From Maricaulis maris MCS10 (GTDB taxonomy: Bacteria > Pseudomonadota > Alphaproteobacteria > Caulobacterales > Maricaulaceae), in contig NC_008347.1 of NCBI RefSeq assembly GCF_000014745.1, forward strand, positions 310,001-374,000: DNA of 64,000 nucleotides, given 5' to 3'. Shown piece by piece: positions 36,458 through 45,355 of the stretch. The translations under genes and the position numbers were made by a program. Under the pieces are notes generated by a model. That model did not search any database. It had not been told where the DNA came from and was given only the letters and a program-made list of their open reading frames with translations. Each line of letters begins with the position of its first letter. The first letter of the stretch is position 1.

Positions 36458-37025
36458 CCCGGGATTGAATGGTGCTTCACCTTGCTTCATGGGCGGGCAG
36501 CCCTGTCCATTTCGGTGCAGCGCAAAATCTCATCATGTGAATCTTGATTATCCGGTTGACGGGCGATTGAGCACGCGCAGCAAATTTGCGTGCGACATCC
36601 GATCATGTCGCGACTCTGTGGATTGAACTGCTGGCGGCGGCCGACGCCAGCCTCTTTCCCGGAGATGAAAATTGCAGGCAAGTGGATAAATTGGGGTCAT
36701 GCTGACATAAAATTTCCAATATTCTCCATGCGGAGAAATATATTGCGTTGCAGCATGACGACGTCTAAACTGAGTAAATCAAGAGTCGCCACAAGGTGAC
36801 CTGACACAGAGCGCACTGATTGGATCCGCCACCGCTGTCATGCGGTGCGGATCGTGAGTGATAACGGACCGGTCTCGGTCCGTCCTGGGGCGCGCCTTTC
36901 CGGCGACCGTCACCTCATTGATCCAACACGAGTTTTGGAAGCGCTGCAGACAAGCTGCAGCCCTGTTCGCGACCTGATGACAGGCCGGATGGTGAGGGGC
37001 AGTTGCCAGAAACGGGGGGATCCCA
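36458..37025. other. 568-bp intergenic region upstream of amtB with several palindromes
   Basis: No convincing gene. A 7-bp hairpin (GCTGGCG 36630-36636 / CGCCAGC 36645-36651) is followed by CTCTTTCCC and could weakly terminate the DUF454 transcript. A 10-bp palindrome GCAAATTTGC (36580-36589) is nested between GCACGC and GCGTGC. An AT-rich block at 36690-36780 holds a nested inverted repeat listed separately. The last 180 bp before amtB are GC-rich with GGGGGGA as ribosome site. I looked for a sigma-54 promoter for amtB and did not find one. Confidence 0.5.
36696..36759. repeat. Nested inverted repeat upstream of amtB
   Basis: Outer arms GTCATGCTG (36696-36704) and CAGCATGAC (36751-36759) are a perfect 9-bp inverted repeat. 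Almost concentric inside it lies TTCTCC (36722-36727), loop ATGC, GGAGAA (36732-36737), extended by AT pairs after a one-base bulge. The two-level symmetry centred near 36728 suggests a regulatory site or structured RNA. Confidence 0.6.
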
Positions 37026-38375
37026 ATGATTGGCAGAACACAAATGAGCAAGACACTGGCGAGGGGCGCTTTGTGTGCAGTGGTGGCCGGTATCGGTTTG
37101 ACCGGTGCCGCGCACGCCGAGGTGTCGGAGGAAACAGCGTTCGTTTTCAACACGCTGCTTTTCCTGATCGGGGGTTTCCTCGTGATGTTGATGGCGGCTG
37201 GTTTCGCCATGCTCGAGGCCGGTTTCGTCCGGACCAAGCACACCGCCGCAATCTGTCTCAAGAATATTGCGCTCTACTCGATCGCCGGCATCATGTTCTA
37301 TCTGGTCGGCTACCAGGTCATGTATGGTGGTCAGACTCCCTATTTCGGGATCCCGGAATTGTGGGTACCGTCCGAACTGGCGGCAGACGAGTCCATCGAC
37401 ATTGGTACCGGCTATGCTGCCGCGTCAGACTGGTTCTTCCAGATGGTCTTCGTGGCCACCGCGGCGTCGATCGTGTCCGGCACCATCGCTGAACGGGTCA
37501 AGCTCGGACCCTTCTTCATCTTCGTGATCGTCCTGACTGCTGTGATCTATCCGATCCAGGGCAGCTGGGAATGGGGCGGCGGCTGGCTGGATGCCGATTT
37601 CGGCTTCTCTGACTTTGCCGGGTCCACGCTGGTACATTCCACCGGTGGCTGGGCAGCCCTGGCCGGTGCCATCCTGCTGGGTGCCCGTTCCGGACGCTTC
37701 GGGCCGGATTCCAAGCCGATGATGCCTGGCTCCTTGCCGCTGGCGACGCTCGGTACCTTCATCCTGTGGTTCGGCTGGTTTGGCTTCAATGGCGCCTCCC
37801 AGCTGGCACTCGGGTCCGCCGGCGATGCCGTTGCCATCTCGCAGATCTTCGCCAACACCAACATGGCCGCGGCCGGTGGTGTCGTGACCGCTTACCTGCT
37901 CTCGATGCTGCTGGGTGGTGGCAAGGCCAATCTGGCTTACTGCCTCAACGGCGCCCTTGCCGGCCTGGTCGCCATCACGGCCGAGCCGCTGACCCCGACC
38001 ATCCTGCAGGCCATCGCTATCGGCGCGGTTGGCGCTGTGATCGCCACCTTCGGTGCCAAACTGCTGGAAATGGTCCGCATCGACGATGTCGTCGGCGCGA
38101 TCCCGGTCCACCTGTTCGCGGGTATCTGGGGCACCATGGCGGTTCCGCTCACCAACTCTGACGCGACCTTCTTCGGTCAGGCCGTCGGTGTCGGTGCAAT
38201 CGGGGCCTTCGTGTTCGTGACCAGCTTCGTTGTCTGGATGATCCTGAAAGTCTCCGTTGGCATCCGTCTTTCGCCGGACGCCGAAAATGTTGGCGGAGAC
38301 CTGTCCGAACTTGGTCACGACGCCGGCTCGATTTTCGCGTCAGACGTGGGAAAGGACTCGGCCCCGGCGCAGTAA
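37026..38375 (+). CDS. amtB: Ammonium transporter
   Basis: 449 residues. A signal-peptide-like N-terminus ending A-A-H-A precedes eleven membrane segments. Pore histidines occur in STLVHSTGGWAALAGA and IPVHLFAGIWGTMAVPL; the GTIAERVKLGPFFIF and FGWFGFNGASQLA motifs are typical. Conducts ammonium across the inner membrane. The ATG at 37026 has GGGGGGA six bases upstream. No PII gene (glnK) adjoins it; a TorF-family porin gene follows 250 bp later, a pairing seen in related alphaproteobacteria. Confidence 0.95.
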   Translation: MIGRTQMSKTLARGALCAVVAGIGLTGAAHAEVSEETAFVFNTLLFLIGGFLVMLMAAGFAMLEAGFVRTKHTAAICLKNIALYSIAGIMFYLVGYQVMYGGQTPYFGIPELWVPSELAADESIDIGTGYAAASDWFFQMVFVATAASIVSGTIAERVKLGPFFIFVIVLTAVIYPIQGSWEWGGGWLDADFGFSDFAGSTLVHSTGGWAALAGAILLGARSGRFGPDSKPMMPGSLPLATLGTFILWFGWFGFNGASQLALGSAGDAVAISQIFANTNMAAAGGVVTAYLLSMLLGGGKANLAYCLNGALAGLVAITAEPLTPTILQAIAIGAVGAVIATFGAKLLEMVRIDDVVGAIPVHLFAGIWGTMAVPLTNSDATFFGQAVGVGAIGAFVFVTSFVVWMILKVSVGIRLSPDAENVGGDLSELGHDAGSIFASDVGKDSAPAQ

Positions 38376-38625
38376 CGGCACAGGTGCCAGGAACCGGAGA
38401 GCATGCCTCCCCGGTTCCGCCACCGCCGCCGGACGGGGCTGTAACGGAGCCAGCCTTATCCGCTCCAACACCACACGGGCGCCGGTCCAGTCCGGCTCTC
38501 CCGAAACCCTTGAACTCAGCGCCGGTGATCACGCGGCAAACGGGAGAGCTGCGCTCCCGCCCCGGCAACCGGACCATCAGTAAACCGAATTCCCGACCAC
38601 CAAATTTTCCACCCAGGAGTAAGTC

Positions 38626-39297
38626 ATGAAAACGAAAATTCTCGCCTTGGGCCTTGCGGCCTGCTGCTTCACCGCCCCGGTCGCTGCCCAGGAAGTTACC
38701 GGCAATGTCGCGCTCACCACCGACTACATCTTCCGCGGCGTTACCCAGACAGATGGCGGCCCCGCGATTTCCGGCGGCTTTGATGTCGAGGCCGACGGCT
38801 TCTATGTCGGCGTATGGGGTTCCAGTGTCGATTTTTCCGACGCCACCACGATGGAACTCGACCTGTATGGCGGCTACGCCTTTTCGGGTGCCGGTTTTGA
38901 TTGGGATATCGGCGTGATCTACTACGCCTACCCGGACAGCCCGAGCGCTGGCGGTGACCAGAACTTCGTCGAGTTCTACGGCGGTATCGGCCGCGAATTC
39001 GGCCCGGTCGCCTGGGATGCAAAAGTCTCTTATTCGCCGGAATTTTATGGTGAAATCGGTCAGGCTTGGTATCTCGAGACAGGTATTGGCATGGAAGTGG
39101 TCGAGGGAATCTCCGTTGATGGCCGCATCGGTGCGAGCCAGTTCGACGACGTTCCTGCGGCTGATTACGAAGACTACCAGGTCGGCGTGTCCGGCACGGT
39201 CTTCGGCAATGTTGGCTGGGACCTGCGCTACCACGATCTTTCCGACGGCGGCGATGACAGCATCGTGCTGTCCTTCTCGCAAAGCTTCGGCGGCTAA
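38626..39297 (+). CDS. TorF-family putative porin (Gcw_chp)
   Basis: 223 residues. A signal peptide ending A-P-V-A-A-Q is followed by E-V-T-G-N-V-A-L-T-T-D-Y-I-F-R-G-V-T-Q-T, the hallmark start of the Gcw_chp/TorF outer-membrane family. Alternating beta strands fill the remainder, ending in S-F-G-G. AGGAG precedes the ATG at 38626. Its place directly after amtB suggests outer-membrane passage of small nitrogen compounds or a nitrogen-linked role, which is inference. A perfect-stem terminator closes the unit. Confidence 0.87.
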   Translation: MKTKILALGLAACCFTAPVAAQEVTGNVALTTDYIFRGVTQTDGGPAISGGFDVEADGFYVGVWGSSVDFSDATTMELDLYGGYAFSGAGFDWDIGVIYYAYPDSPSAGGDQNFVEFYGGIGREFGPVAWDAKVSYSPEFYGEIGQAWYLETGIGMEVVEGISVDGRIGASQFDDVPAADYEDYQVGVSGTVFGNVGWDLRYHDLSDGGDDSIVLSFSQSFGG

Positions 39298-39332
39298 CGC
39301 AGGTTTCCCGACCCTATTGTTGTGGTGAGTCC

Positions 39333-39368
39333 ATCAGGCCCGGCCCAGCGCCGGGCCTGATTCTATTG
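39333..39368 (+). terminator. Intrinsic terminator after the TorF porin
   Basis: Perfect 12-bp stem ATCAGGCCCGGC (39333-39344) / GCCGGGCCTGAT (39350-39361), 5-nt loop, followed by TTCTATTG. The T-tract is imperfect. It lies between convergent genes, overlaps nothing essential, and its stem might serve both strands. Confidence 0.8.
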
Positions 39369-40406
39369 CGGCGTGAGTTTCCAGATGCCCCCGTCCGCGC
39401 CGATTATCCAGCCGATACGGCCACTGGGCGAGAAGGCGATGGCATTGGGTGCAACGATGTCCCAGCCGCTCTCGCGCCATTCAAACCGGCCCTCTGCGTA
39501 GGAACCGACATCAACCCCGCTGGTGCCGACGCTGATCCATTGATCCCCGACGCCGGCAATGCCGGACCGGTAGCCGAAAGGCGGACTGTCCGCCTGTTCC
39601 CAACTCTCGCCGCGGTCGGTCGAGGCCGCAAAGTTTCCGGCCCGGGCCGCGGGCGACAGATAGTCTCCTCCACTTGCCACCAGAACACCTGAGCGATCGG
39701 TCGAGACCGCAAAAATCCCGGCCCCTGCTGAACCCGCCGCGAGCGGGGTATCGACCGCGTCCCAATGTTCGCCATGGTCGCAGCTGCGCAGGATCCGGGC
39801 GACCGGCCCGCCGCCGGTACCGATGAAAGCACAACCGTCTTCCGTCAGGGCTATCGAGCTGTTGGACGCTGCGAACCCGGCTTCGCCCTCCAGTGGCGCG
39901 GGCAGGTTTTCCAGGCGCTGCCAGCTTTCTCCGCCGTTCACTGTTCGCAGGATGAGGAAGCTTCCGTCGACCGGGTCGGAGAAGGCCAGTCCGCGGGAGT
40001 GGTCCCAGAATGCGAGGCTGTCGATGAAGGCGGAGCCGCTTGTATCGTCCCAGACTGTTGTGAAGCTTGCCCCGCCATCCCGGGTCATGAGAATACGGGC
40101 TGGCTGTCCGGCGGTGGCGAAAAGCGCGTGCTGGTCGTCAAAACCCTTTGCGGACCGCAGGTCGGCGCCTTCGGCCGACATTACCGTCGAGACCTGCCAG
40201 CTCGCGCCGCCATCGACAGTTCGCAGGACCTGGCCCTCGGGCGCGCCGATCCAGACCGTGTCGTCATCGACGACGCTGAGGCCGCGCAATGACGACGTCA
40301 CCCCGCTGGATTGTTCCGTGACCGTCCATGCTTCGCCGGAACAGCCTGCAAGGACCGCTGCCGTAGCGGCCAATCCGCCTATCCCGGCGAGTTTGACCGG
40401 GATCAT
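39363..40406 (-). CDS. BNR/YCF48-like beta-propeller lipoprotein
   Basis: 347 residues. A lipoprotein signal ends in the lipobox LAGC (Cys about residue 22). The mature part repeats the Asp-box pattern, e.g. RTVDGGASWQ, MTRDGGASFTT, RTVNGGESWQ, RSCDHGEHWD and STDRGESWEQ, as in sialidase-like and Ycf48/HCF136-like propellers. No catalytic residues can be assigned. It overlaps the upstream metalloprotease gene by 4 bp (ATGA), so it probably works with it outside the cytoplasm. Confidence 0.82.
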   Translation of the reverse strand: MIPVKLAGIGGLAATAAVLAGCSGEAWTVTEQSSGVTSSLRGLSVVDDDTVWIGAPEGQVLRTVDGGASWQVSTVMSAEGADLRSAKGFDDQHALFATAGQPARILMTRDGGASFTTVWDDTSGSAFIDSLAFWDHSRGLAFSDPVDGSFLILRTVNGGESWQRLENLPAPLEGEAGFAASNSSIALTEDGCAFIGTGGGPVARILRSCDHGEHWDAVDTPLAAGSAGAGIFAVSTDRSGVLVASGGDYLSPAARAGNFAASTDRGESWEQADSPPFGYRSGIAGVGDQWISVGTSGVDVGSYAEGRFEWRESGWDIVAPNAIAFSPSGRIGWIIGADGGIWKLTPQ

Positions 40407-42916
40407 CCGCCCTGTCCGAGGCCAAGCAGTGCCACGCTGTCACAGTGCCAGCAGGTGTCGGCACCGATCGGGCTGCCTGGGGGAATTGGCGTGTCGACCA
40501 GCTCGGGCGTTTCGCCAGCGTCGAAGCGGTCGATCCCGGCCCTCGCAGCCCGGGCCAGCCACAACTGGTGCGAACTTGCCGGGTCGCTCCGCCGCCGCGA
40601 CGGTTCGTTGCGGGCGATGGTTTCGAGACGTTGCCGGGCAATGGACGCTGGCGTGGCCGGTCCATCTGCCAGGATATCCAGCAATTGCGCAACATACTCG
40701 GTCTGAAGGGCATGCCGGATGGGTTGAAGGCGGGCGGCTTCATCTCCCGGGGCGTCGAAGAGCGTGGCCTCGACCCTGTCGAACAGGTCGGGCAGGCCCA
40801 TGTGGGATCCATCACGGGCGTGTTGGTCGGCCAGTCGTGACAGGCGCGACGGATTGAGCAATGCCTGCAGCGTGATACGCGCCGACGCCGCGGCTGCGTC
40901 GGCGCGACTGAAAGCCGGATAGTCGTCCGAGCGGAACAATTCGCGTGTGGCGGCCGGGTAATAGTCGGCGAGCGGGGCCGGCATCATCAGCGACAGGACC
41001 GTGTCCGGGATGTCGAGCGCTTCCGGCTCAAGCGTCGCCAGAAGGGCGTCAACGGATCGCGCCTGATCTGCGGCGGGGACCGGCGTCAGCCCGTCGAGCC
41101 CGGCCCGATTTGGGGCGTAACCGAACAGCACACCACCGACCGATTTGGCGGCCGCTTCAACCTGATAGCGATGATAGAGATAGATTGGCGGAAGGACCTG
41201 ACGCAGCGCGCTGGCGGGTTGGCCAGCGGCGAGCACCTGTTGTCCGAATCCGTCCAGGGCCGCTGAGCGAACCGCCATGGTCTCGGTCAGCATGGCGGTC
41301 GGGTCAGCGCCATTGTCCCACAGATTGGCGAGCGGGTGGGCGCTGGCATTGCCGCGGGCATGGCGGTCGGTGATGTAGAGGAGGCCGTTTGACGCGGCGT
41401 CGTCGAGAATTTCGTTGAGGGCCGTGGCTTCGACCGCCCCCTCACCAAACTCGCCGTAGAGCCATGAAATCGCGACGCGATCCCACGCGCCTATGCCGAC
41501 ATCATAGGCCCGGCTGGTGTCGATTTCACCGCTTGCGTCCAGCGTGACCAGCGGGGCCGGGTAGTCCATCACCGAGGCCCGGTCCGAGATGCTGGCGGCG
41601 AAGTTGTGGGCCAGTCCGATCGTGTGGCCGATCTCGTGGGCGGACAATTGGCGGATGCGGGCGAGGGCAAGTTCAAGCGGGTCGCCGGCTGTTCCGGTAC
41701 CGGTCTCGGCGGTGCCGACAAGTCCCTCAAAGATCATCCGATCCTGGCGTACGCGCTGGGAGCCGAGGATGACGCGGCCCTTGATGATCTCGCCGGTGCG
41801 CGGATCGATGACCGAGCCACCATAGGACCAGCCGCGTGTCTGGCGGTGTACCCACTGGATGACGTTGTAGCGAATGTCGAGCGGGTGGGCCCCTTCCGGC
41901 AGAAGCTCGACGCGGAAGGCGTTTTCATATCCGGCGGCGGTAAAGGCATCGGCCCACCAATTGCCACCCTCAATCAGGGCGTCGCGGATGAGCGGCGGGG
42001 TGCCGCGGTCAAGATAATAGATGATCGGTTCAACCACGGGTCCCGATTGTGCTGACGGATCAACACGTTCCAGGCGATGGCGCAGGGCGAGTGAGCGGCG
42101 GACCGGATCGGTCAGCGGGGTCGCCATGTCGTAATAGGCGCGGGTGAGGGCGCCGGCACGGTCATCGGCTTCGCGCGGCTCATAGCCCGGTGCGGGCAGG
42201 GCCGCGAAGGAGTGGTGCACGGTGAGCGTGACCGAATTGGGTGCCGGCGTGACAGCCCGGACCTCGGATCCCGGACTCGCGCTGGTCAGCGTCAAAAGGG
42301 CATCAATTTCAACATTTTCCGGGAAGGCCAGAGCGCTGTCCGTGATCGCGGCGGAACGATCGCTGGCGATGGAGAAGCTGCCCTGTCCGCTGTCGGAAAG
42401 CTGGTCGGCCGTGCCGACCGGATCCCGTGTCAGGAAGTCCGACAGGTCGATCAACAGGCGTCCCTCGTCTTCCGCGACGATAGCTGTTGACCAGATGATC
42501 GAGCGGGCGAAGGAGTTGCGGGTTGCCGCGGCTTCATCCGGGCCGGCCCCGTCGGCGCGGTAACCGAGGTTTTCGAACTCGGCAAAGACCTGGTCGTTGA
42601 CGCGGAAAAAGCGAAGGATTTCAGAGCTTGAACCGAGGCCGCGATCAAGTCCGACCGGATTGGAACCAAGCCCCGAGGTCAGGCTGGCGGTGTAGATCAT
42701 CCGCGCCAGTTCATCGTCTTCGCCGATGCTCAGCTCGGCCAGGATGCGGCCATCGGCCGGGTCGACCCAGAGCGGGATGAAACCATCACGGTGTTCAAGG
42801 TTTTCAACAACTTCGCCGAAGCTTTCCGCGTCCTGGGCGGTGGCGACCGGCGCCAGTGCGGCCAGCGTCATCGCCCCGAGTACCATCATCATCAGCTTCT
42901 TCGTGGTGGTCTTCAT
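40403..42916 (-). CDS. Secreted zinc-dependent metalloprotease (DUF5117/DUF4953-like)
   Basis: 837 residues with a cleavable signal peptide (A-P-V-A-T-A-Q). An N-terminal beta-rich domain precedes a metzincin catalytic core with HEIGHTIGLAHNF (HExxHxxGxxH, residues 427-437) and a Met-turn S-V-M-D-Y near 451. A long C-terminal helical region ends with a C-W-H-C. The architecture matches large secreted proteases common in Bacteroidetes and Caulobacterales. Translationally coupled to the BNR lipoprotein. The start region is divergent from the hydroxyproline operon. Confidence 0.87.
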   Translation of the reverse strand: MKTTTKKLMMMVLGAMTLAALAPVATAQDAESFGEVVENLEHRDGFIPLWVDPADGRILAELSIGEDDELARMIYTASLTSGLGSNPVGLDRGLGSSSEILRFFRVNDQVFAEFENLGYRADGAGPDEAAATRNSFARSIIWSTAIVAEDEGRLLIDLSDFLTRDPVGTADQLSDSGQGSFSIASDRSAAITDSALAFPENVEIDALLTLTSASPGSEVRAVTPAPNSVTLTVHHSFAALPAPGYEPREADDRAGALTRAYYDMATPLTDPVRRSLALRHRLERVDPSAQSGPVVEPIIYYLDRGTPPLIRDALIEGGNWWADAFTAAGYENAFRVELLPEGAHPLDIRYNVIQWVHRQTRGWSYGGSVIDPRTGEIIKGRVILGSQRVRQDRMIFEGLVGTAETGTGTAGDPLELALARIRQLSAHEIGHTIGLAHNFAASISDRASVMDYPAPLVTLDASGEIDTSRAYDVGIGAWDRVAISWLYGEFGEGAVEATALNEILDDAASNGLLYITDRHARGNASAHPLANLWDNGADPTAMLTETMAVRSAALDGFGQQVLAAGQPASALRQVLPPIYLYHRYQVEAAAKSVGGVLFGYAPNRAGLDGLTPVPAADQARSVDALLATLEPEALDIPDTVLSLMMPAPLADYYPAATRELFRSDDYPAFSRADAAAASARITLQALLNPSRLSRLADQHARDGSHMGLPDLFDRVEATLFDAPGDEAARLQPIRHALQTEYVAQLLDILADGPATPASIARQRLETIARNEPSRRRSDPASSHQLWLARAARAGIDRFDAGETPELVDTPIPPGSPIGADTCWHCDSVALLGLGQGG

Positions 42917-42981
42917 GTGTTCATGTCCCCGTTCTTCGTGGCGACGCTAGACGAGGATTTCGGCAGTGTCACCTGCCCGGC

Positions 42982-43008
42982 TTGACCTGATTGGATATTG
43001 TATCCAAT
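42982..43008 (+). promoter_or_regulatory. Operator palindrome over a putative promoter of the hydroxyproline operon
   Basis: ATTGGATA (42990-42997), TTG, TATCCAAT (43001-43008) is a perfect 8-bp inverted repeat with a 3-bp spacer, the size and style of GntR/FCD-family operators. A TTGACC at 42982-42987 could be the -35 element, so a bound repressor would block RNA polymerase. The likely ligand-responsive repressor is the GntR protein at 45892-46629. It lies in the gap shared with the divergent protease gene and could affect either. Confidence 0.65.
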
Positions 43009-43125
43009 TTACGAAGCCATCGATTTTCTCCGTCGGGGATGACAGGTTGGATTCAGGCGTTCCGGCAAGTTCGGGGCGGGTCAGAGACGAGGTCCGGCCG
43101 AGCCGGTCCCAAGTGAGGGCATGAC

Positions 43126-44046
43126 ATGACCACAACAAGCTGGCGCGGCGTTTTCCCCGCAGCGACGACACAATTTGCCGAAGACCATTCCGTCGATCTC
43201 GAGGCGACCACAGCCGTGGTCCGCGCGCTGGTCGATGATGGCGTGCACGGGCTGATTGCCATGGGCACGGTGGGGGAGAACAACTCGCTGACGGCCGATG
43301 AGAAACGGGCTGTTCTGGCGGCGATCGTGGATGCGGTCGATGGGCGCGTGGCGGTCCTGACCGGGGTCTCCGAACTCACCACAGCCCTGGCGCAAACCTA
43401 TGCGATCGATGCGGCGCGGATCGGCGCTGACGGGCTGATGTTGCTGCCGGCCATGGTCTATGTGCCCAGCGAAGCGGAACTTGAAGCCCATATCCGCACC
43501 GTGGCGGCGGCGACTTCCCTGCCGGTCATGCTCTACAACAATCCGCCCGCCTACCGGGTCTCGATCTCGCTCGATACGCTGGAGCGCCTGTCCGATGTAC
43601 CGACCCTGGTCGCCATCAAGGAAAGCGCCCCCGATCCGCGGCGCATCACCGACATCATCAATCGGTGCGGCGACCGCTATCTGGTCTTCGCCGGTCTCGA
43701 CGATGTCGCGCTGGAGGAAATCCTGCTGGGTGCGGTGGGCTGGGTATCCGGCCTGACCAATGCCTTCCCGGCCGAGTCGATTGCCCTGTGGGACGCGGTC
43801 GAACGGGGTGACCTGGAAACCGCACGCTCCATCTATCGCTGGTTCATGCCGCTGCTGCATCTCGATGCCGAGCATGATCTGGTCCAGTCGATCAAGCTGG
43901 CCGAGGCCGTGATGGGGCGCGGCTCGGAGCGGGTCCGCATGCCGCGCATGGTGCTGACGGGTGAGCGGCGGGCCGAAGTGATCGCCATGGTCGAAACCGC
44001 CCGCGACAGCCGCCCGGTCAAACTGCCATCGGTACTGGCGCACTGA
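43126..44046 (+). CDS. DapA-family lyase, probable 1-pyrroline-4-hydroxy-2-carboxylate deaminase
   Basis: 306 residues, TIM-barrel class I aldolase of the dihydrodipicolinate synthase family. The Schiff-base Lys is Lys165 (LVAIKESAPD) and the catalytic Tyr is Tyr137 (PVMLYNNPPAY); GTVGENNSL replaces the GTTGE motif of true DapA. Directly upstream of a 4-hydroxyproline epimerase gene, which points to HypD-type deaminase activity in trans-4-hydroxy-L-proline breakdown rather than lysine synthesis. Function is by context. Start at 43126, seven bases after GAGGG. Confidence 0.85.
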   Translation: MTTTSWRGVFPAATTQFAEDHSVDLEATTAVVRALVDDGVHGLIAMGTVGENNSLTADEKRAVLAAIVDAVDGRVAVLTGVSELTTALAQTYAIDAARIGADGLMLLPAMVYVPSEAELEAHIRTVAAATSLPVMLYNNPPAYRVSISLDTLERLSDVPTLVAIKESAPDPRRITDIINRCGDRYLVFAGLDDVALEEILLGAVGWVSGLTNAFPAESIALWDAVERGDLETARSIYRWFMPLLHLDAEHDLVQSIKLAEAVMGRGSERVRMPRMVLTGERRAEVIAMVETARDSRPVKLPSVLAH

Positions 44047-44066
44047 GCCAGGGTCAGGAGCGCGTC

Positions 44067-45065
44067 ATGCGCCACGTCTTCCAGTGCCTGGACGGACATG
44101 CCTGCGGCAATCCGGTCCGCCTGATCACCGGGCCCCTGCCCTTTCTCGAGGGCGCGACCATGGGGGAGAAGCGGGCTGACTTCATGGCCCGTTTCGACTG
44201 GATACGTCGCTCCCTCATGTTCGAGCCGCGCGGCCATGACATGATGTCCGGCGCGATGTTCTACCCGCCGTGCTCGCCCGGCGCAGACGCCTCCATCCTC
44301 TTCATCGAGACCTCCGGCTGCCTGCCCATGTGCGGCCACGGCACGATCGGCGCGCTGACCATGGCGCTGGAAAACGGCGTCATCACACCGGCGGACCGCA
44401 ATTGCGTCCGCCTGGATGCGCCGGCCGGCCGGATCGAGGCAGACATTGACTGGCAGGGTGACCGTGTGGCCGGCGTGCGGATCCGCAATGTGGCGTCCTA
44501 TCTCGCCGTCAGCGGCCTGATCCTCGACATTCCCGGCTGGCAGGCCGTCACGGTCGATATCGCCTATGGCGGCAATTTCTACGCCATTATCGAGCCACAG
44601 CCGGGCTATGCCGATCTTGAAGAGCTGACAGTCGCCGACATATTGCGCCTGAGCCCGCTCGTCCGCAGCGCCGCCAACGACGCCGTCACCCTGACCCATC
44701 CCGATGACCCCCGTGTCGGCGGTGTCTCCCACGCCCTGTGGACCGGCCGCTCCCGCGACCCGAAAGCCCAGGCCCGCAACGCCGTCTTCTATGGCAGCCG
44801 CGCCATCGACCGGTCCCCCTGCGGCACCGGCACCAGCGCCCGCATGGCCCAGCTGGCTGCCCGCGGGCAGCTGAAGCCCGGCGATGACTTCGTCCATGAA
44901 AGCCTGATCGGCAGTCTTTTCGAAGGACGAGTGGAGGGTGCGACCACGGTCGGTGACCACGCCGCCATCATCCCCAGTATCAAGGGTTGGGCCATCCAGA
45001 CGGGCATCAACACGATCTGGGTCGACGAGCGTGATCCCTATGCGGGCGGATTTACGGTGGGGTAG
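44067..45065 (+). CDS. 4-hydroxyproline 2-epimerase (proline racemase family)
   Basis: 332 residues. Both catalytic cysteines are present: Cys89 in PMCGHGTIGA and Cys252 in SPCGTGTSA, so it should be an epimerase rather than the Thr-type dehydratase. Converts trans-4-hydroxy-L-proline to cis-4-hydroxy-D-proline. It follows the DapA-family gene by 20 bp. Genes for the cis-hydroxyproline oxidase and the 2-oxoglutarate semialdehyde dehydrogenase that complete the pathway are not in the window. The final 22 bp are repeated at 45334-45355. Confidence 0.9.
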   Translation: MRHVFQCLDGHACGNPVRLITGPLPFLEGATMGEKRADFMARFDWIRRSLMFEPRGHDMMSGAMFYPPCSPGADASILFIETSGCLPMCGHGTIGALTMALENGVITPADRNCVRLDAPAGRIEADIDWQGDRVAGVRIRNVASYLAVSGLILDIPGWQAVTVDIAYGGNFYAIIEPQPGYADLEELTVADILRLSPLVRSAANDAVTLTHPDDPRVGGVSHALWTGRSRDPKAQARNAVFYGSRAIDRSPCGTGTSARMAQLAARGQLKPGDDFVHESLIGSLFEGRVEGATTVGDHAAIIPSIKGWAIQTGINTIWVDERDPYAGGFTVG

Positions 45066-45355
45066 AAAGGGGGCCAGCCTGGCGTCACCGCCCCCGCAAA
45101 CCCGACCACATTTTTCCCGGACGCAGGCCCGGCCCTGAGCCGGGCGGAGATCCGGGACCCACCGCCCACTCCGGCAAGCGATGAGTCTCCCGTTGGTCCC
45201 GGATGGCGCTGCGCGCCTCCGGGAAAAATGAATTGGGGGCGGAAAGGTCAGGGCGTCGAGTCGGAAGGGGTCAGACGGGCGAGCGTCCAGCCACCTCGCC
45301 ATGTCAGGGCGAGGGCCTCTCGAAAGCGGATATGGGCGGGTTTACGGTGGGGTAG
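45044..45355 (+). repeat. Direct repeat of the epimerase gene 3' end (45044-45065 and 45334-45355)
   Basis: The last 22 bp of the epimerase gene including TAG recur 290 bp downstream with 21 of 22 bases identical. The core TTTACGGTGGGGTAG is unchanged. The second copy lies in noncoding DNA just before the small gene at 45425. The pattern suggests a local duplication or an insertion/recombination event flanked by the copies. Confidence 0.7.

Noticed and set aside
36590-36799. 69-residue open frame in the gap before amtB
   Set aside because: It crosses palindromic noncoding sequence, has no ribosome site and an unlikely composition.
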